Positions 1-11,484 of a stretch of 64,000 nt of DNA are shown one piece after another (position 1 is the stretch's first letter; every line of letters begins with the position of its first letter). The notes below the pieces were generated by a model that made no database searches, was not told the DNA's origin, and saw only the letters and a program-made list of their open reading frames with translations. The position numbers and the translations under genes are program-made. The stretch is taken from assembly GCA_963921825.1 (NCBI GenBank), contig OY997588.1, positions 66,236,617 to 66,300,616 of the forward strand. Reading direction: 5' to 3'. The stretch is from Erodium maritimum (taxonomy: Eukaryota > Streptophyta > Magnoliopsida > Geraniales > Geraniaceae).

Positions 1-1523
1 ATTCCGAAGGATCCCATTCTCTCTTAGATGATCTAAAAACTCTGTAGTTAAGTATTCTCCTCCTCGATCAAATCGAAGAGCCTTAATACTTTCCCTGAGC
101 TGGTTTTCTACTTCAGTCTTGAACTCTTTGAATTTATCAAAAGTTTTAGACTTATGTCTGATCGAATAGACATAATCATATTTACTGCAACCATCAGTAA
201 ATGTGATAAAGTAGCTAAAACCCCTATTGGCAAGCGAACTTATTGGTCTACACACATCCGAGTGTATCACCCCAATAATTGACCCGCCCTTTCACCGCGA
301 TCGATGAAGGGCGCTTTAGTCATTTTGCTCAACAAACAAGCCTTGCATTTATTATTCGAATGAAATTCGAATAGACCTCAATGTCCGCACTTGTGAAGTG
401 CTGATATGCGTTTCTTGATTATGAGACCTAAATGACAGTGCCTTAACAAAGTATGGTCTAAATTATCGGATTTAGACCTTTTGGTATCAACCTTATAAAC
501 ATAGCTTGAGGCATTGTCACCATATCCAATATGTACAATCCTCCGACCATGTTTGTTTTAAACATATCATTGCATAGAATATTGAAAATCCAATTTCCAA
601 TATCCATATTATATCCTTCGGTGTCTAACACGGATACAGATATAATGATCCTAATAGGTATGCAATATATTGTTCAAAACACAACAAGGCTATTTGGATG
701 ATGAAGACCCATGGATCCTACAGCAGTCGCTACAACCCTTACTTGTTGTCCACTCTGAGGTCCAATTTGTTCTTCTCCAATCATCTCCTACCTTCCAACC
801 ACTACACGTTAGTGCGTATGTGAGATTCACCCTTGGTATCCAATACCCATGAATCTTCGGAAGTAGCGAGATGTAGCTCTATTAGGTTAATACCTAAAGA
901 TGGCGCAGTCCCACTGCCCTTCTTTAGATCATCCTGGTTTTTCCCGCAATTCCGAATCCAATGATCAGGCTTCTGGCAGTAGAAGCAGACAATCTTATCC
1001 TCCTTATCCTTCCTTGAGGACCCCCGGTCCTTGGAGGGTTAGGAGCGATCATGTGTCTTCATCTTTCTCGCCAAGTGCACAGGGGCCTTGCCCTTGCCAC
1101 TACCAGTTTCCCTCACGAAACTAGATCCCTTTCTAACCATCAGAATATCCTTGGATCCTAGATCCCTGATATTCTTCTTAGCAGTTACAAACATGCCATG
1201 TTACTCTGACTTGGTCTTGTCCATATTGTGCATATGATAGCTCACGATGAACTCATCATACACACGAGGAAGCGAGTGCAGACCCATGTTTGTTTTTATC
1301 TCCGACACTATCTTAAGACCCAGTCAATTAAGATGTTCGAGATGCCCCTTCATTTTCTAGACATAAGGGATAGCCTTATCAAGGATATGTCCTTTTGTGT
1401 TTAGAGTTTGAGGACTATCCTCATAACTCTGTACCAGTCCAGATAGTTTGTCCCATTAAGCTTGACCCCGTCAAGTATGGTTTTCAATGACAAACTATCA
1501 TTGTACGCTGATGTGTTAGCCAT
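1..1523 (-). pseudogene. Copia element A: gag, protease and integrase remnant, cut by the window edge
   Basis: This is a Ty1/copia gag-protease-integrase region read right to left. Gag starts at the CAT at 1521-1523 (protein begins MANTSAYNDSL). A longer middle of gag survives here (about 1140-1400) than in P1 or M1. A zinc knuckle near 940-990 reads CFYCQKPDHWIRNC, an intact CCHC. The protease active site near 820-850 reads DTK instead of DTG. The integrase zinc region near 420-440 has Leu where the second His of the HHCC motif is expected. The first catalytic Asp of the integrase is kept (HSDVCRP, near 245-270). Stops and frameshifts interrupt the frame, so no full polyprotein can be made. 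Reverse transcriptase lies outside the window. The family call is firm; exact domain edges are approximate. Confidence 0.85.
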
Positions 1524-3155
1524 TTTGATCCAAACGACAAAGTGAATTTAATCAGTAAACTGAATAAATCAAGAACATCGAGTTCAAACATCGACAAGCG
1601 ATTCTAAACCTATAGAATCTTGAACCAAGAACCTTGATTCACTCGATTGAGCTGAACTAAGGCTCACCACTCAACCGAGCTATGTAGGCCGGACTCCATC
1701 CGATCACATCCAATGTGACTCTTGGCTAGGGTATGTACTTGAGTACATGACTTACCCTATCTGATACCCTAGCTCAACCTCTGGCTGAGAATCGTAGTCA
1801 GGTCCACCAGTTTTCAACAATGTCCTGTCATTATGTAGGTGCTTCGCTAAGGCGCACGACACCCACATATGCTGACCAAACTTACTACAACGCCTTCCTA
1901 TGGATGCTCGGCTAAGGCGCACGACACCCATTGGTCGAGGAAGTAGGAAGTTGTAGATAAACTGGGAGGTATCTGACATGACCCGTTTTTACTTGTCTTG
2001 TCGTGTTTGAACGATTGGCACATCATTGATGCGATGAGAACGTCAACTACATTCCAAATGTAACGTCTCCAATTACATCTAATGTAATTCTTCCTTCGAA
2101 CTCGTCTACTACATCCAATGTAAAGACGGTTCAAGGGTTCACAAGCAAACGATTAAAACCTATTTTATCTTTGCATGTGAGGTGATTTGCTTGAAAGTTT
2201 AAATCTAAGCATGCATTCTAACCATACAATCATGCATATTTTAAACCAAGCATCAACCATAAAGACGTGCACGTCAAAGCCCCCTAAACTACTTCCCACC
2301 CGGTCTTGAGCAATCTTGACTTCAAGCTGACGACGTGGGCCTCCCACTCGCCCCTTGACGTCCATCTACTCCAAGCCGTTTCTTGCGGTCTCCCACTTGC
2401 CTCTTGAGCTCCTTGGTCTCCAAGCCGGCAATAACGGTTACAATAAATACACGACTCGCGGGTCGGGAAATAATAATTATTACAAACAAGTGGTACGACG
2501 ACCACACCTTTAAAAGAATAGTTACACGCTAACACTATCGACACGCAGTCCGAGAAAAGCGATAAAACTACCCGGGGCTTAATAACGTGCACCATTCATA
2601 ATCATCACATCACACAGCGTGTTATCAAACAGCGTGTTATCAAACATCGAGATATGACTGATTTTAGTTAGCTTCCAAGTTTCGAAAATTATTACACGGT
2701 TTATCGAAACCGGTTTCAAAAATGAATTTTCCGAACGTTTAATTTTGTGGTTCATTATGACGGTTCCAAACTCGTCGTAATTCCCAAATGGTTTAGCCCC
2801 GACGTTCCGACTATCCAATAGTCACGACTCGGCCTAGCTCTGTCCAACGGAGCCCCATCCGGTCACGGGATCGGCTCCCCGAGAGTCCCGGTCTCGTGAC
2901 CCCAAAAATTAAACTTTGTCCAAAAAAATCAGATTTGATGTTATTTCGAAAATTACCAATTTCATGCATAATATCCACATGTAAGAAATGAAATCATGTT
3001 ATCAGTCAAGCATACATCCATATATGCAAAAACATGAAATTAAGAAGCTAACATGCATATTTAAGCACTTTAAATAAAAAAAACCAGCAAGCACTTCAAA
3101 ATTTCCAGCACCAAAACTGAAAATTTCAACTCTTGTTTTTCCCGTTGGTAGCCAA
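1524..3155 (-). other. Copia element A untranslated leader
   Basis: Non-coding leader between the primer binding site and gag, homologous to the leaders of P1 and M1. It holds two copies of a stem-loop module around 1840-1935 (both with the core GCTAAGGCGCACGACACCCA) and several short repeats built on CATCCAATGTAA near 2050-2125. The small open frames here are chance frames. Confidence 0.75.
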
Positions 3156-3167
3156 GCTCTGATACCA
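3156..3167 (-). promoter_or_regulatory. Primer binding site of copia element A
   Basis: The reverse complement reads TGGTATCAGAGC, the standard plant initiator-Met tRNA primer site. It sits directly beside the LTR end at 3169, which fixes the element as minus strand. Confidence 0.9.
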
Positions 3168-3168
3168 C

Positions 3169-4922
3169 TGTTAGGTCTCGATGTCGTGGACATGTTAAAC
3201 ACAAAATGCAGCGGAAGATTAGCCACGAATCAATCGAGATGAGTCTACCAAATATGAAAAACAAGTCTGAAAATCCAGCAAAGGTATGTGAACATCACCT
3301 TTGCAAGGACCTCATCTTGCAGCTGGTTTATATCGAAAACGCACCGTTGAAACTCAAATACCTTTGGTCAGATTGAAGACCCATATGTGGAGAACGTTCA
3401 CTCCAAAAATCAGCTTCATCAGACATAGGATGAACCTCCGATCGACCTCCTCAAAGTGACTGGTCGGACAAAACTGTGCTGAAAATCAGCACCCTCTACT
3501 TGTTCGAAATTGGTTCAATAACACCCAACTTTGAATGACTTGAGCCCCTTGGACGCCTACGTATCCTTAACGGAATCAAAGCCAACGTAGTTCTTGAGTT
3601 TGATGACTCAAGAACATGAAAAAACCAACCTTGAAGCTTGGAGGGGGTTTGGCCAAGGTAGAGGAAGAAGAAGAAGACTCTCTCTAATTCTCTACACTTG
3701 CATGTTGTGTTCTCCAACCTCTCTTGCATGCTTAGTTAAGTGGAATCACTTAACTCTCAACTCAAGACAAGTGTTCATGCCATGATGCAAGGTGGAGCTA
3801 ATAAACTACCTAGTTTATTAGTTTAGTGGAAATTGGGTCCCACCCAATTTTGGTCAACAAGACTAATTGTCATCTAATGACTTATGTCTTTGTTGGGACT
3901 AGCCTATATGAGCCGGCCATGGGCCTCTCCAAGAGAGCCCATGCCGAGCCCAATATGCTAGCCGGTCCACTATGGCGATCCCCGCCACAATTCCCTCCAA
4001 CTTAGGTTCGTCATGTTCTTATCGAGTATCAAACTATCGGTGTGACCCTTAGGTCTATGCATGTCGGTAAGATCAACGTAAAATCTCATTTTACTCGATC
4101 TTACCAAAGTGGCAACTGACGAGACTCAGTATTGCCCGACCTTGCATAACGAATCGCGCCCTGTCGATTCTGACCTTTCAGTCGTCCTTGTTATTATCCC
4201 TTTATCACCGATATCCGGATTGAGATAAGGCATAGAGCCGTCATCCTTATTATCCTCAATCCATGTTCCTTGATATGTGAGATGACTGACCTTATGATAC
4301 CCAGTATCATGTGCATGGTCATGCTTTCTTGTCAGTCACTCTCGATCAAGCGATCGTGAACCAGATATTTTTCCCATACCGTAGTATGAGGGATAAATCC
4401 CTTATCCGTCTATCATGTCACTCATGCAGTCATTTCCCAAGCAAATCCTGGCCGTTATGGAAGCCCAGTCACGGTGCAACGTTGGGCTTTCAGGTCAAAC
4501 TTGGTTGTTTACTGCATATCAATCATATAGACTCCTCGGTCTAAGGATACCTGACAAGCTACGACTCTGAACATGTTCATGACTTAATCTATGGAACATA
4601 TTCAGGTCGGGTCGTCCAACATCATGTCCCACATGATGTTTATGATCAGACTCCGGAACCCTTTCCTATGGCTAATAGAACGTAAGCCATCAAGAGTCAT
4701 ATTTCATACTAGTCGCTTCCAGCGAAGACTATTGATTAGGGACCTCATCGAGTGTGATCCATTCTGATCTATGGTTCTATTCGCATGGTGGGCACATATC
4801 GGAAACACAAACGACATATTACTCCAACACTTAAGTAATATAAAAGCCGCTTTATTTATATTGCCAACGATGATAATTCCAATTGGACATTTACGATCGG
4901 ACTACGGGCACCGAGGCTAACA
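3169..4922 (-). repeat. 5' LTR of copia element A (diverged subfamily)
   Basis: A 1754-bp LTR with TG...CA ends (TGTTAGGTCTCG at the left, GGCTAACA at the right). It aligns with the common LTR of the window in its right two thirds but differs strongly between about 3200 and 4000. Despite the divergence it keeps hairpins in matching places: AAATTGGGT pairs with ACCCAATTT around CCC at 3839-3841, and CTAATAAACTA (3798-3808) pairs with TAGTTTATTAG (3811-3821). It appears inserted into the plus-strand LTR fragment that starts at 4923. Confidence 0.85.
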
Positions 4923-5146
4923 GACCTGAGCCTAACGTTGTCCGTAACAAGGCTTCCATAACGGCCAGGATTTTCTTGGGACGGGCTACATGAGTGACAC
5001 GAAAGACGGCTAAGGGATTTATCCCTCATACTAAGGTATGGGAAAGATATCGGTTCTCGGTCGCATGATCGAGAGTGATTGAAAGAATAGCATGGCAATG
5101 CACATGATACTGGGTATCATATATTAAGTCATCTCACATATCAAGG
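4923..5146 (+). repeat. Copia LTR fragment, left part
   Basis: Begins in mid-LTR (GACCTGAGCCTAACG) directly after LTR A. It runs to CAAGG at 5142-5146, where a solo LTR interrupts it. The same LTR resumes at 6841. Confidence 0.85.
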
Positions 5147-6835
5147 TGTTAGTCTTAGTGCCCATAGTTCAATCCTAAATGTCCAAATGTATATATCATC
5201 GTTAGCAATAAAATTAAAGCGGCTCTATATTACTTATGTGTTGGAGTAATATATCGATGTGTGCTCTGATCTATGCCCACCATGCGAATAGAACCATAGA
5301 TCGAGATAGATCACACTCGATGGGTCCCTAGTCAACAAAGCTTCACTATAAGCGACTAGTATGAAAGATGGCTCTTTATGGCTTACGTTCTGTTAGTCAT
5401 TGGAATGGGATTCCGGAGTCTGATCATAGATATCATGTGGGACATGATATTGGACGACCCGCCCTGAATATGTGCCATAGATTAAGTCATGAACATATTC
5501 AGTGTCGTAGCTTGTCATGTATCCTTAGACCAAGGAGTCTTTGTGATCGCTATGTAGTCAACAACTGAGTTTGACCTGAGCCTAACGTTGTCCGTAACAG
5601 GGCTTCCATAACGGCCAGGATTGGCTTGGGGACGGGCTACATGAGTGACACGAAAGGCGGCTAAGGGATTTATCCCTCATACTGAGGTATGGGAAAGATA
5701 TCGGTTCTCGGCCACTTGATCGAGAGTGACTGGAAGAATAGCATGGCCATGCACATGATACTGGGTATCATATCTTCAGTCATCTCACATATCAAGGAAC
5801 GGTGATTGAGAATAATAAGGATGACGGCTCTATGCCTTATCTCAATCAGGATATCGGAGATAAAAGGATAATGACAGGGATGACGGAAAGGTTAGAATCG
5901 ACAGGGTCGATTCGTTATGCAGTGTCAGGCAATACTAAAGTCTCGTTAGTTGCCACTTAAATAGGATCAAGTAAAATGGGATTTTACGTTGATCTATTGA
6001 CATGCATAAACCTAAGGGTCACACCGGAGGATGAAACTCATTGACACATTTATGGAGAATGGCCAAAAGGGAGTTGTCTCGGGACATGACCAAAAATGGG
6101 TTTTGGGTCATGTGCTCGTACGTAAATAGGACTTTACGGATCGAGACAAGGCTTGGAGTCTTGGGATTGATCGCGTCGGATAATGTTGGACATTTCCGGT
6201 ATGGAAGGCATGGAGGCGATGAGTGAATCACGGGACCTCGTTGGAAATGGCCACGGGCCATGTTCCAAGAGGCCCATGAAAGGCCCATGCAACCAAGGCC
6301 CATGGAACTAATTAATCAAGTCTTGATTAATTAGTACTAAGTAAGCAAGACAAGGATTAAGGTGTTGGTGATTCACCACCTAACCCAATCTTGTCTTGCC
6401 ATACTTTGTCCTACTTACACCTTACTTGACACCATACTTGTCCCATGCCTTTAGTTGGACAAGTATGGGTTTTGTTATGTTTAAGTCATCTTTTTTCAAC
6501 ATAACAAACACAAGACAAGAATAGGAAACACAACTTCTCTCCCCCTTCCCTTGCAATTTCGGGTTTGGCAAGCTCCCACCTCCATTTTTGTGTTCTTGAG
6601 TCCTCAAAGAGAAGAACTACGTGGCTTTGATTCCCATGTGGATACGTAGGCGTCTTGGAGACTCAAGCCAATCATTCGTTAACCGGTGTTCTTGTTTTGG
6701 TAAGAACTAGTGCTGAATTTTTTCTCTTGTGAATCCATTCTTTGTTAGTTGTTTCATGATTTTAATCGTCTCTTGGTTTTCATTGATTTTCCGCTGCGAG
6801 TTGGTTCATCTCCAACCCTACCTCGAGACCCAACA
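5147..6835 (+). mobile_element. Copia solo LTR, target duplication CAAGG
   Basis: A complete 1689-bp LTR, TGTTAGTCTTAG to CGAGACCCAACA. It is flanked by CAAGG at 5142-5146 and again at 6836-6840. No internal region is attached, so it is a solo LTR left by recombination between the LTRs of a former full element. It contains the clearest hairpins: 6308-6320 with 6322-6334 (13-bp arms, 1-base loop), 6432-6443 with 6457-6468 (12 bp), and 6471-6481 with 6498-6508 (11 bp). A 94-codon antisense frame (6019-6303) recurs in other LTR copies but is a by-product of their similarity. Confidence 0.95.
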
Positions 6836-6840
6836 CAAGG

Positions 6841-7315
6841 AACATCCATTGAGAATAATAAGGATGACGACTCTATGCCTTATCTCAATCAAGATATCGG
6901 AGATAAAAGGATAGTGAAATAGACGACGGAAAGGTTAGAATCGACAGGGTCGATTCGTTATGCAGTGTCACGCAATACTAAAGTCTCGTTAGTTGCCACT
7001 TAAACAGGATCAAGTAAAATGGGATTTTACGTTGTTCTATTGACATGCATAAACCTAAGGGTCACACCGGAGAGTGAAACTCATTGACACATTTATGGAG
7101 AATGGCCAAAAGGGAGTTGTCTCGGGACATGACCAAAACTAGGTTTTGGGTCATGTGCTCGTAAGTGAATAGGACTTTACGGATCAAGACAAGGCTTGGA
7201 GTCTTGGGATTGATCGTGTCGGATAATGTTGGACATATCCTGTCTGGAAGGCTTGGAGGCGATGAGCGAATCACGGGACCTCGTTGGAAATGGTCACAGG
7301 CCATGTTCTAAGAGG
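6841..7315 (+). repeat. Copia LTR fragment, right part
   Basis: Continues the LTR interrupted at 5146. It stops at about 7315 (TTCTAAGAGGCC), where sequence homologous to a gypsy leader takes over. The true LTR end is missing. Confidence 0.8.
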
Positions 7316-7857
7316 CCTGCACACAATACTCAGTCACAATTATAACACAATGCAATTGATCTCAACTTTTTCACCGCAGTCTCAGTAATTTCACTCTTAC
7401 CGCCCAGTCAAGTCCATACTTGGAAAACAGTTCAACTCCAACAATAACCACAACCCACACAAGTTCACCAAACGTCCACGACACTTAGGCCGGACGTTTC
7501 ACCATTCAAACAACGGCCGACCAAGGCGGCAACCCACATAACACTTAATCAACCAACACGTCATAACTAGGCCGAGCCTCGCTGGTTAACCAACCTCGAT
7601 CTCAACCGGTCGGCATCATGGATCCAACAAGGTGTACAGTAACCAGAGAAAGTCGGTACAAATCAAGTGAGGTAAAAAATTAAACAACGCACTTTAACAA
7701 ACGAGGCTCTCGTCGTTTCGACTCTACGCATAGGATAATTCCGACTTGCGTCACCAAGCACTACGACCTTAGCCATCTAACTCTACCCACTTAGTTGACG
7801 TACGGTCTGATGTTTTGAAAAATCATTTCAAAATGAAACCAGGCTCTGATACCAAAT
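7316..7857 (-). repeat. Ty3/gypsy leader fragment with primer binding site
   Basis: Related in order and wording to about 60000-60516, for example the shared tract around CGTTTCGACTCTACGCATAGG. The reverse complement of 7843-7854 is TGGTATCAGAGC, an initiator-Met tRNA site, three bases from the LTR. No coding sequence is seen. Confidence 0.75.
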
Positions 7858-8086
7858 TGTCACGCCCCAAATCCGGTTTTGACCGGACTCGAGACGTGAA
7901 CTAAAATTATCGATAATTAACGCGAGAATTAAAGTAAATAAGCTTAGAACAATAAACTGTAATTTCATAAATTCAAATAAAAGAGTCAACAACTCTTAAA
8001 TAAAACGTAAAAACAGGTCTTAGTTCAAATCACGGTACGTCACTAGACCTACTAGACAAGACCATCGCCAGCTCCCGAGCTCAGCT
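7858..8086 (-). repeat. Ty3/gypsy LTR fragment
   Basis: Starts TGTCACGCCCCAAATCC, the same terminus as at 49153 and close to 60517. Only the primer-proximal 229 bp remain before the copia LTR of E0 begins at 8087. Confidence 0.75.
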
Positions 8087-9763
8087 TGTTGGGTCTCGAG
8101 GTAGGGTTGGAGATGAACCAACTCGCATCGGAAAATCAATGAAAACCAAGAGACGATTAAAACCATGAAACAACTAACAAAGAATGGATTCACAAGAGAA
8201 AAATTCCGCACTATCTCTTACCAAAACAAGAACACCGGTTAACGAATGATTGGCTTGAGTCTCCAAGATGCCTACGTATCCATATGGGAATTAAAGCCAC
8301 GTAGTTCTTCTCTTTGAGGACTCAAGAACACAAAAATGGAGGTGGGAGCTTGCCAAACCCGAAATTGCAAGGGAAGGGAGAGAGAAGTTGTGTTTCCTAT
8401 TCTTGTCTTGTGTTTGTTATGTTGAAAAAAGATGACTTAAACATAACAAAACACATACTTGTCCAACTAAAGGCATGAGACAAGTATGGTGTCAAGTAAG
8501 GTGTAAATAAGACAAAGTATGGCAAGACAAGATTGGGTTAGGTGGTGAATCACCAACACCTTAATCCTTGTCTCGCTTACTTAGTACTAATTAATCAAGA
8601 CTTGATTAATTAGTTCCATGGGACTTGGTTGCATGGGCCTCTTGGAACATGGCCCGTGACCATTTCCAACGAAGTCCCGTGATTCGCTCATCGCCTCCAA
8701 GCCTTCCATACCGGAAATGTCCAACAGTATCCGACGCGATCAATCCCAAGACTCCAAGCCTTGTATCGATCCGTTAAGTTATATTCACTTACGGGCATAT
8801 GACCCAAAACCCAGTTTTGGTCATGTCCCGAGACAACCCCCTTTTGGCTATTCTCCATAAATGTGTCAATGAGTTTCATCCTCCGGTGTGACCCTTAGGT
8901 TTATGCATGTCAATAGATCAACGTAAAATCCCATTTTACTTGATCATATTTAAGTGGCAACTAACGAGACTTTACTATTGCCTGACACTGCATAACGAAT
9001 CGACCCTGTCGATTCTAACCTTTCCGTCGTCCCTGTCATTATCCTTTTATCTCCGATATCCTGATTGAGATAAGGCGTAGAGCCGTCATCCTTATTATTC
9101 TCAATCACTATTCCTTGATATGTGAGATGACTGAATATGTGATACCCAGTATCATGTGCATGGCCAAGTTGTTCTTTCAGCCACTCTCGATCAAGCGGCC
9201 GAGAACCGATATCTTTCCCATACCTCAGTACGAGGGATAAATCCCTTATCCGCCTTTCGTGTCACTCATGTAGCCCGTCCCCAAGCCAATCCTGGCCGTT
9301 ATGGAAGCCTTGTTACGGACAACGTTAGGCTCAGGTCAAACTCAGTTGTTGACTACATAGCAATCACAAAGACTCCTAAGTCTAAGGATACATGACAAGC
9401 TACGACACTGAATATGTTCATGACTTAATCTATGGCACATATTCAGGGCGGGTCCTCCAATATCATGTCCCACATGATATCTATGATCAGACTCCGGAAT
9501 CCCATTCTAATGACTAACAGAACGTAAGCCATAAAGAGCCATCTTTCATACTAGTCGCTTCTAGTGAAGCTTTGTTGACTAGGGACCCATCGAGTGTGAT
9601 CTATCTCGATCTATGGTTCTATTCGCATTGTGGGCATAGATCAGAGCACACGTCGATATATTACTCCAACACATAAGTAATATAAAGCCGCTTTAATTTT
9701 ATTGCTAACGATGATATATACATTTTGACATTTAGGATTGCACAACAGGCACTAATACTAACA
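8087..9763 (-). repeat. 3' LTR of copia element E0
   Basis: A 1677-bp LTR beginning TGTTGGGTCTCGAGG and ending ACTAATACTAACA on the plus strand. It is followed by the reversed polypurine tract ATCTCCCACTTG, so it is the downstream LTR of a minus-strand element. Confidence 0.9.
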
Positions 9764-9993
9764 ATCTCCCACTTGCTCTAGTTCCAATCTAAACTCCAAT
9801 ATGTCCCCATCGACTTTACATGTCTAACATGTTCAGGCAGCGACACTGCCTTAGTCAAAGGGTTGGCTATGTTGTCATCTGTTGCAATATAGGTTATCTT
9901 CACTTCACCTCAGTTCAGTATTTCTCTGATGAGGTAGATACGCCGCAGTACATGTTTGGATTTGTTATGCGATCTGGGCTTTTAGCTTGCGCA
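9764..9993 (-). pseudogene. E0 RNase H tail and polypurine tract
   Basis: Carries the 3' end of the copia RNase H region, matching the same stretch of M1 (29759-29990). It breaks in the middle of a codon run at GCA (9991-9993), where the CACTA element enters. The coding text resumes at 16479 with GCAATGGCCC. Confidence 0.85.
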
Positions 9994-10006
9994 CACTACA
10001 AGGAAA

Positions 10007-10490
10007 AGTAGCTTCTGCGACTCCATTATGGAGTAGCAGAGGCCTCTTATGTAGTCGCAGAAGTTTCTTAGTAACTTCTACGACTCCATAACCCGGAGTC
10101 GCACTGTAGGTCGTTGCCATTTCACCTCTATGACTACATACATCGTAGTCGTAGTAGTTAAAGCTTCTACGACAAATTATATGGCGTCGTAGAGATAAAT
10201 AACTCCTACGACGACTTATATGGCGTCGTAGAGATAAATAACTCCTACGACGTCAAAGATAGCGTCAGAGAAGTAGTATGTCATAAACTCTACTACTACA
10301 ACGATGGAGTCAAAGAGGATTGTATATCATAATATCTACGACCATGTAGATGTAGTCGTGGAGGTTTCAATCCTCTGTGACTTCATCTATGGTGTCGTAG
10401 AGGGTGGTATGTCCTATCCTCTACGACTACATGTTTGTGGTCGTAGAGGTTTTGATATACAATCCTCTACAACTCCTTAAATGCAGACGC
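10007..10490. repeat. Left subterminal repeats of the CACTA element
   Basis: Many direct and inverted copies of a motif like TCTACGACTCC or GGAGTCGTAGAG, spaced a few tens of bases apart. Subterminal arrays of this kind bind the accessory transposase protein in En/Spm elements; that role here is inferred. Confidence 0.8.
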
Positions 10491-10705
10491 AGAAGATTAA
10501 ATCAAGATTTAAAAAAAACGTGCAAAACTTATATAAAATAAATTCGATTAATAATAAGCCAATAGTAACAATTTACTACGCACTAGTAGTGTCAAGCATG
10601 AAAATACTAATATCCACAATACGAAACATAATTCAAACGAACAAAACAAAAATAATTGTCACTACATAAGATCGCCATGTGTTACTCGATCTTGTTCCAT
10701 CACTG

Positions 10706-11484
10706 TTAGGCTATGGAGGCATAATATCGGACAAGATCTCCCTCACCTTTCTCAATGACTCGTCCAACTCCGCTTGTTTGTCTTCTATCGTCGTTTGACT
10801 GATCACCATTTGTTCTTCTTCTTCCTTGAAAAGACACTCTATATCCGCCCTCACTCGGTCCTCGATATGCGCAACCGATTCTTGCGTCCCCTGAGAGACC
10901 TCCACATAAGCGGTGGTCGAGGAAGACCTCTTCTCCTTGGGCGTTGGGAGAATGACTCTCTTGCCACATTCCGATTGTGTGCTCCCCTTATTTTGTACGC
11001 TTGTCCTTTGGAGGGAACACTTTTGCGCAAGCTAATAGTGGCGTCATGTTGGAGGCATCCTTCGCCAAGATCGCTGCCACATGGTCGCGTATCGAGCAAG
11101 ACCCTCCTCGTTGGTTAGTCTTCACCTTTTTCCGCGCCGCTATGACCTTGTCGGATTTGGCCTAACATTTACAAAATACGACTTACATTAATTAATTAGA
11201 ACGGTAAAATAAAGTATATATGTATAAAAATTATTTAATTTATTACCTTTAACGTTGGGGAATCAAAGTGGTCACAAAGCCACTTCCACTCGTCAAGACG
11301 ATTCTTGAACTCCACTGGAACCGAAATATCCGAGTTAGGATTTGTTGGGGTCGCCTTTATCTTGATTTGGGCGATCATGGCCGTATTGATCTTGGACTTC
11401 CAATCCTTGTACCGACTTCGACACTCTGACTGGATATACTCACAAACTTCGTCGTCATCATCGGTATAGAGATATAAACACTAC
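10706..11484 (-). pseudogene. CACTA accessory-protein (plant transposase-associated) gene remnant
   Basis: Two exons can be read right to left. Exon 11247-11484 encodes a run including RYKDWKSKI and WKWLCDHFDSPTLK, which resembles the conserved stretch of plant En/Spm transposase-associated proteins. An intron of about 85 bp follows (GT at 11246-11245, AG at 11163-11162). The next exon continues AKSDKVIAARKKVKTNQRGG, as in the same family. Near 11000 a frameshift or TAA breaks the frame. The remainder ends in an acidic, coiled-coil-like tail (KEEEEQMVISQ to SDIMPP) and a stop at 10711. The upstream exon start is unclear. Family identity is moderately sure; function is lost. Confidence 0.6.

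Noticed and set aside
6019-6303. A 94-codon antisense frame (start MGLGCMGLSWASWNMARG) recurring at 20313, 27054, 28602, 35374, 36889, 44948 and 56463
   Set aside because: It lies inside the LTR and is preserved because the copies are nearly identical and young. Differences fall at all codon positions, and some copies are shortened. No known domain.
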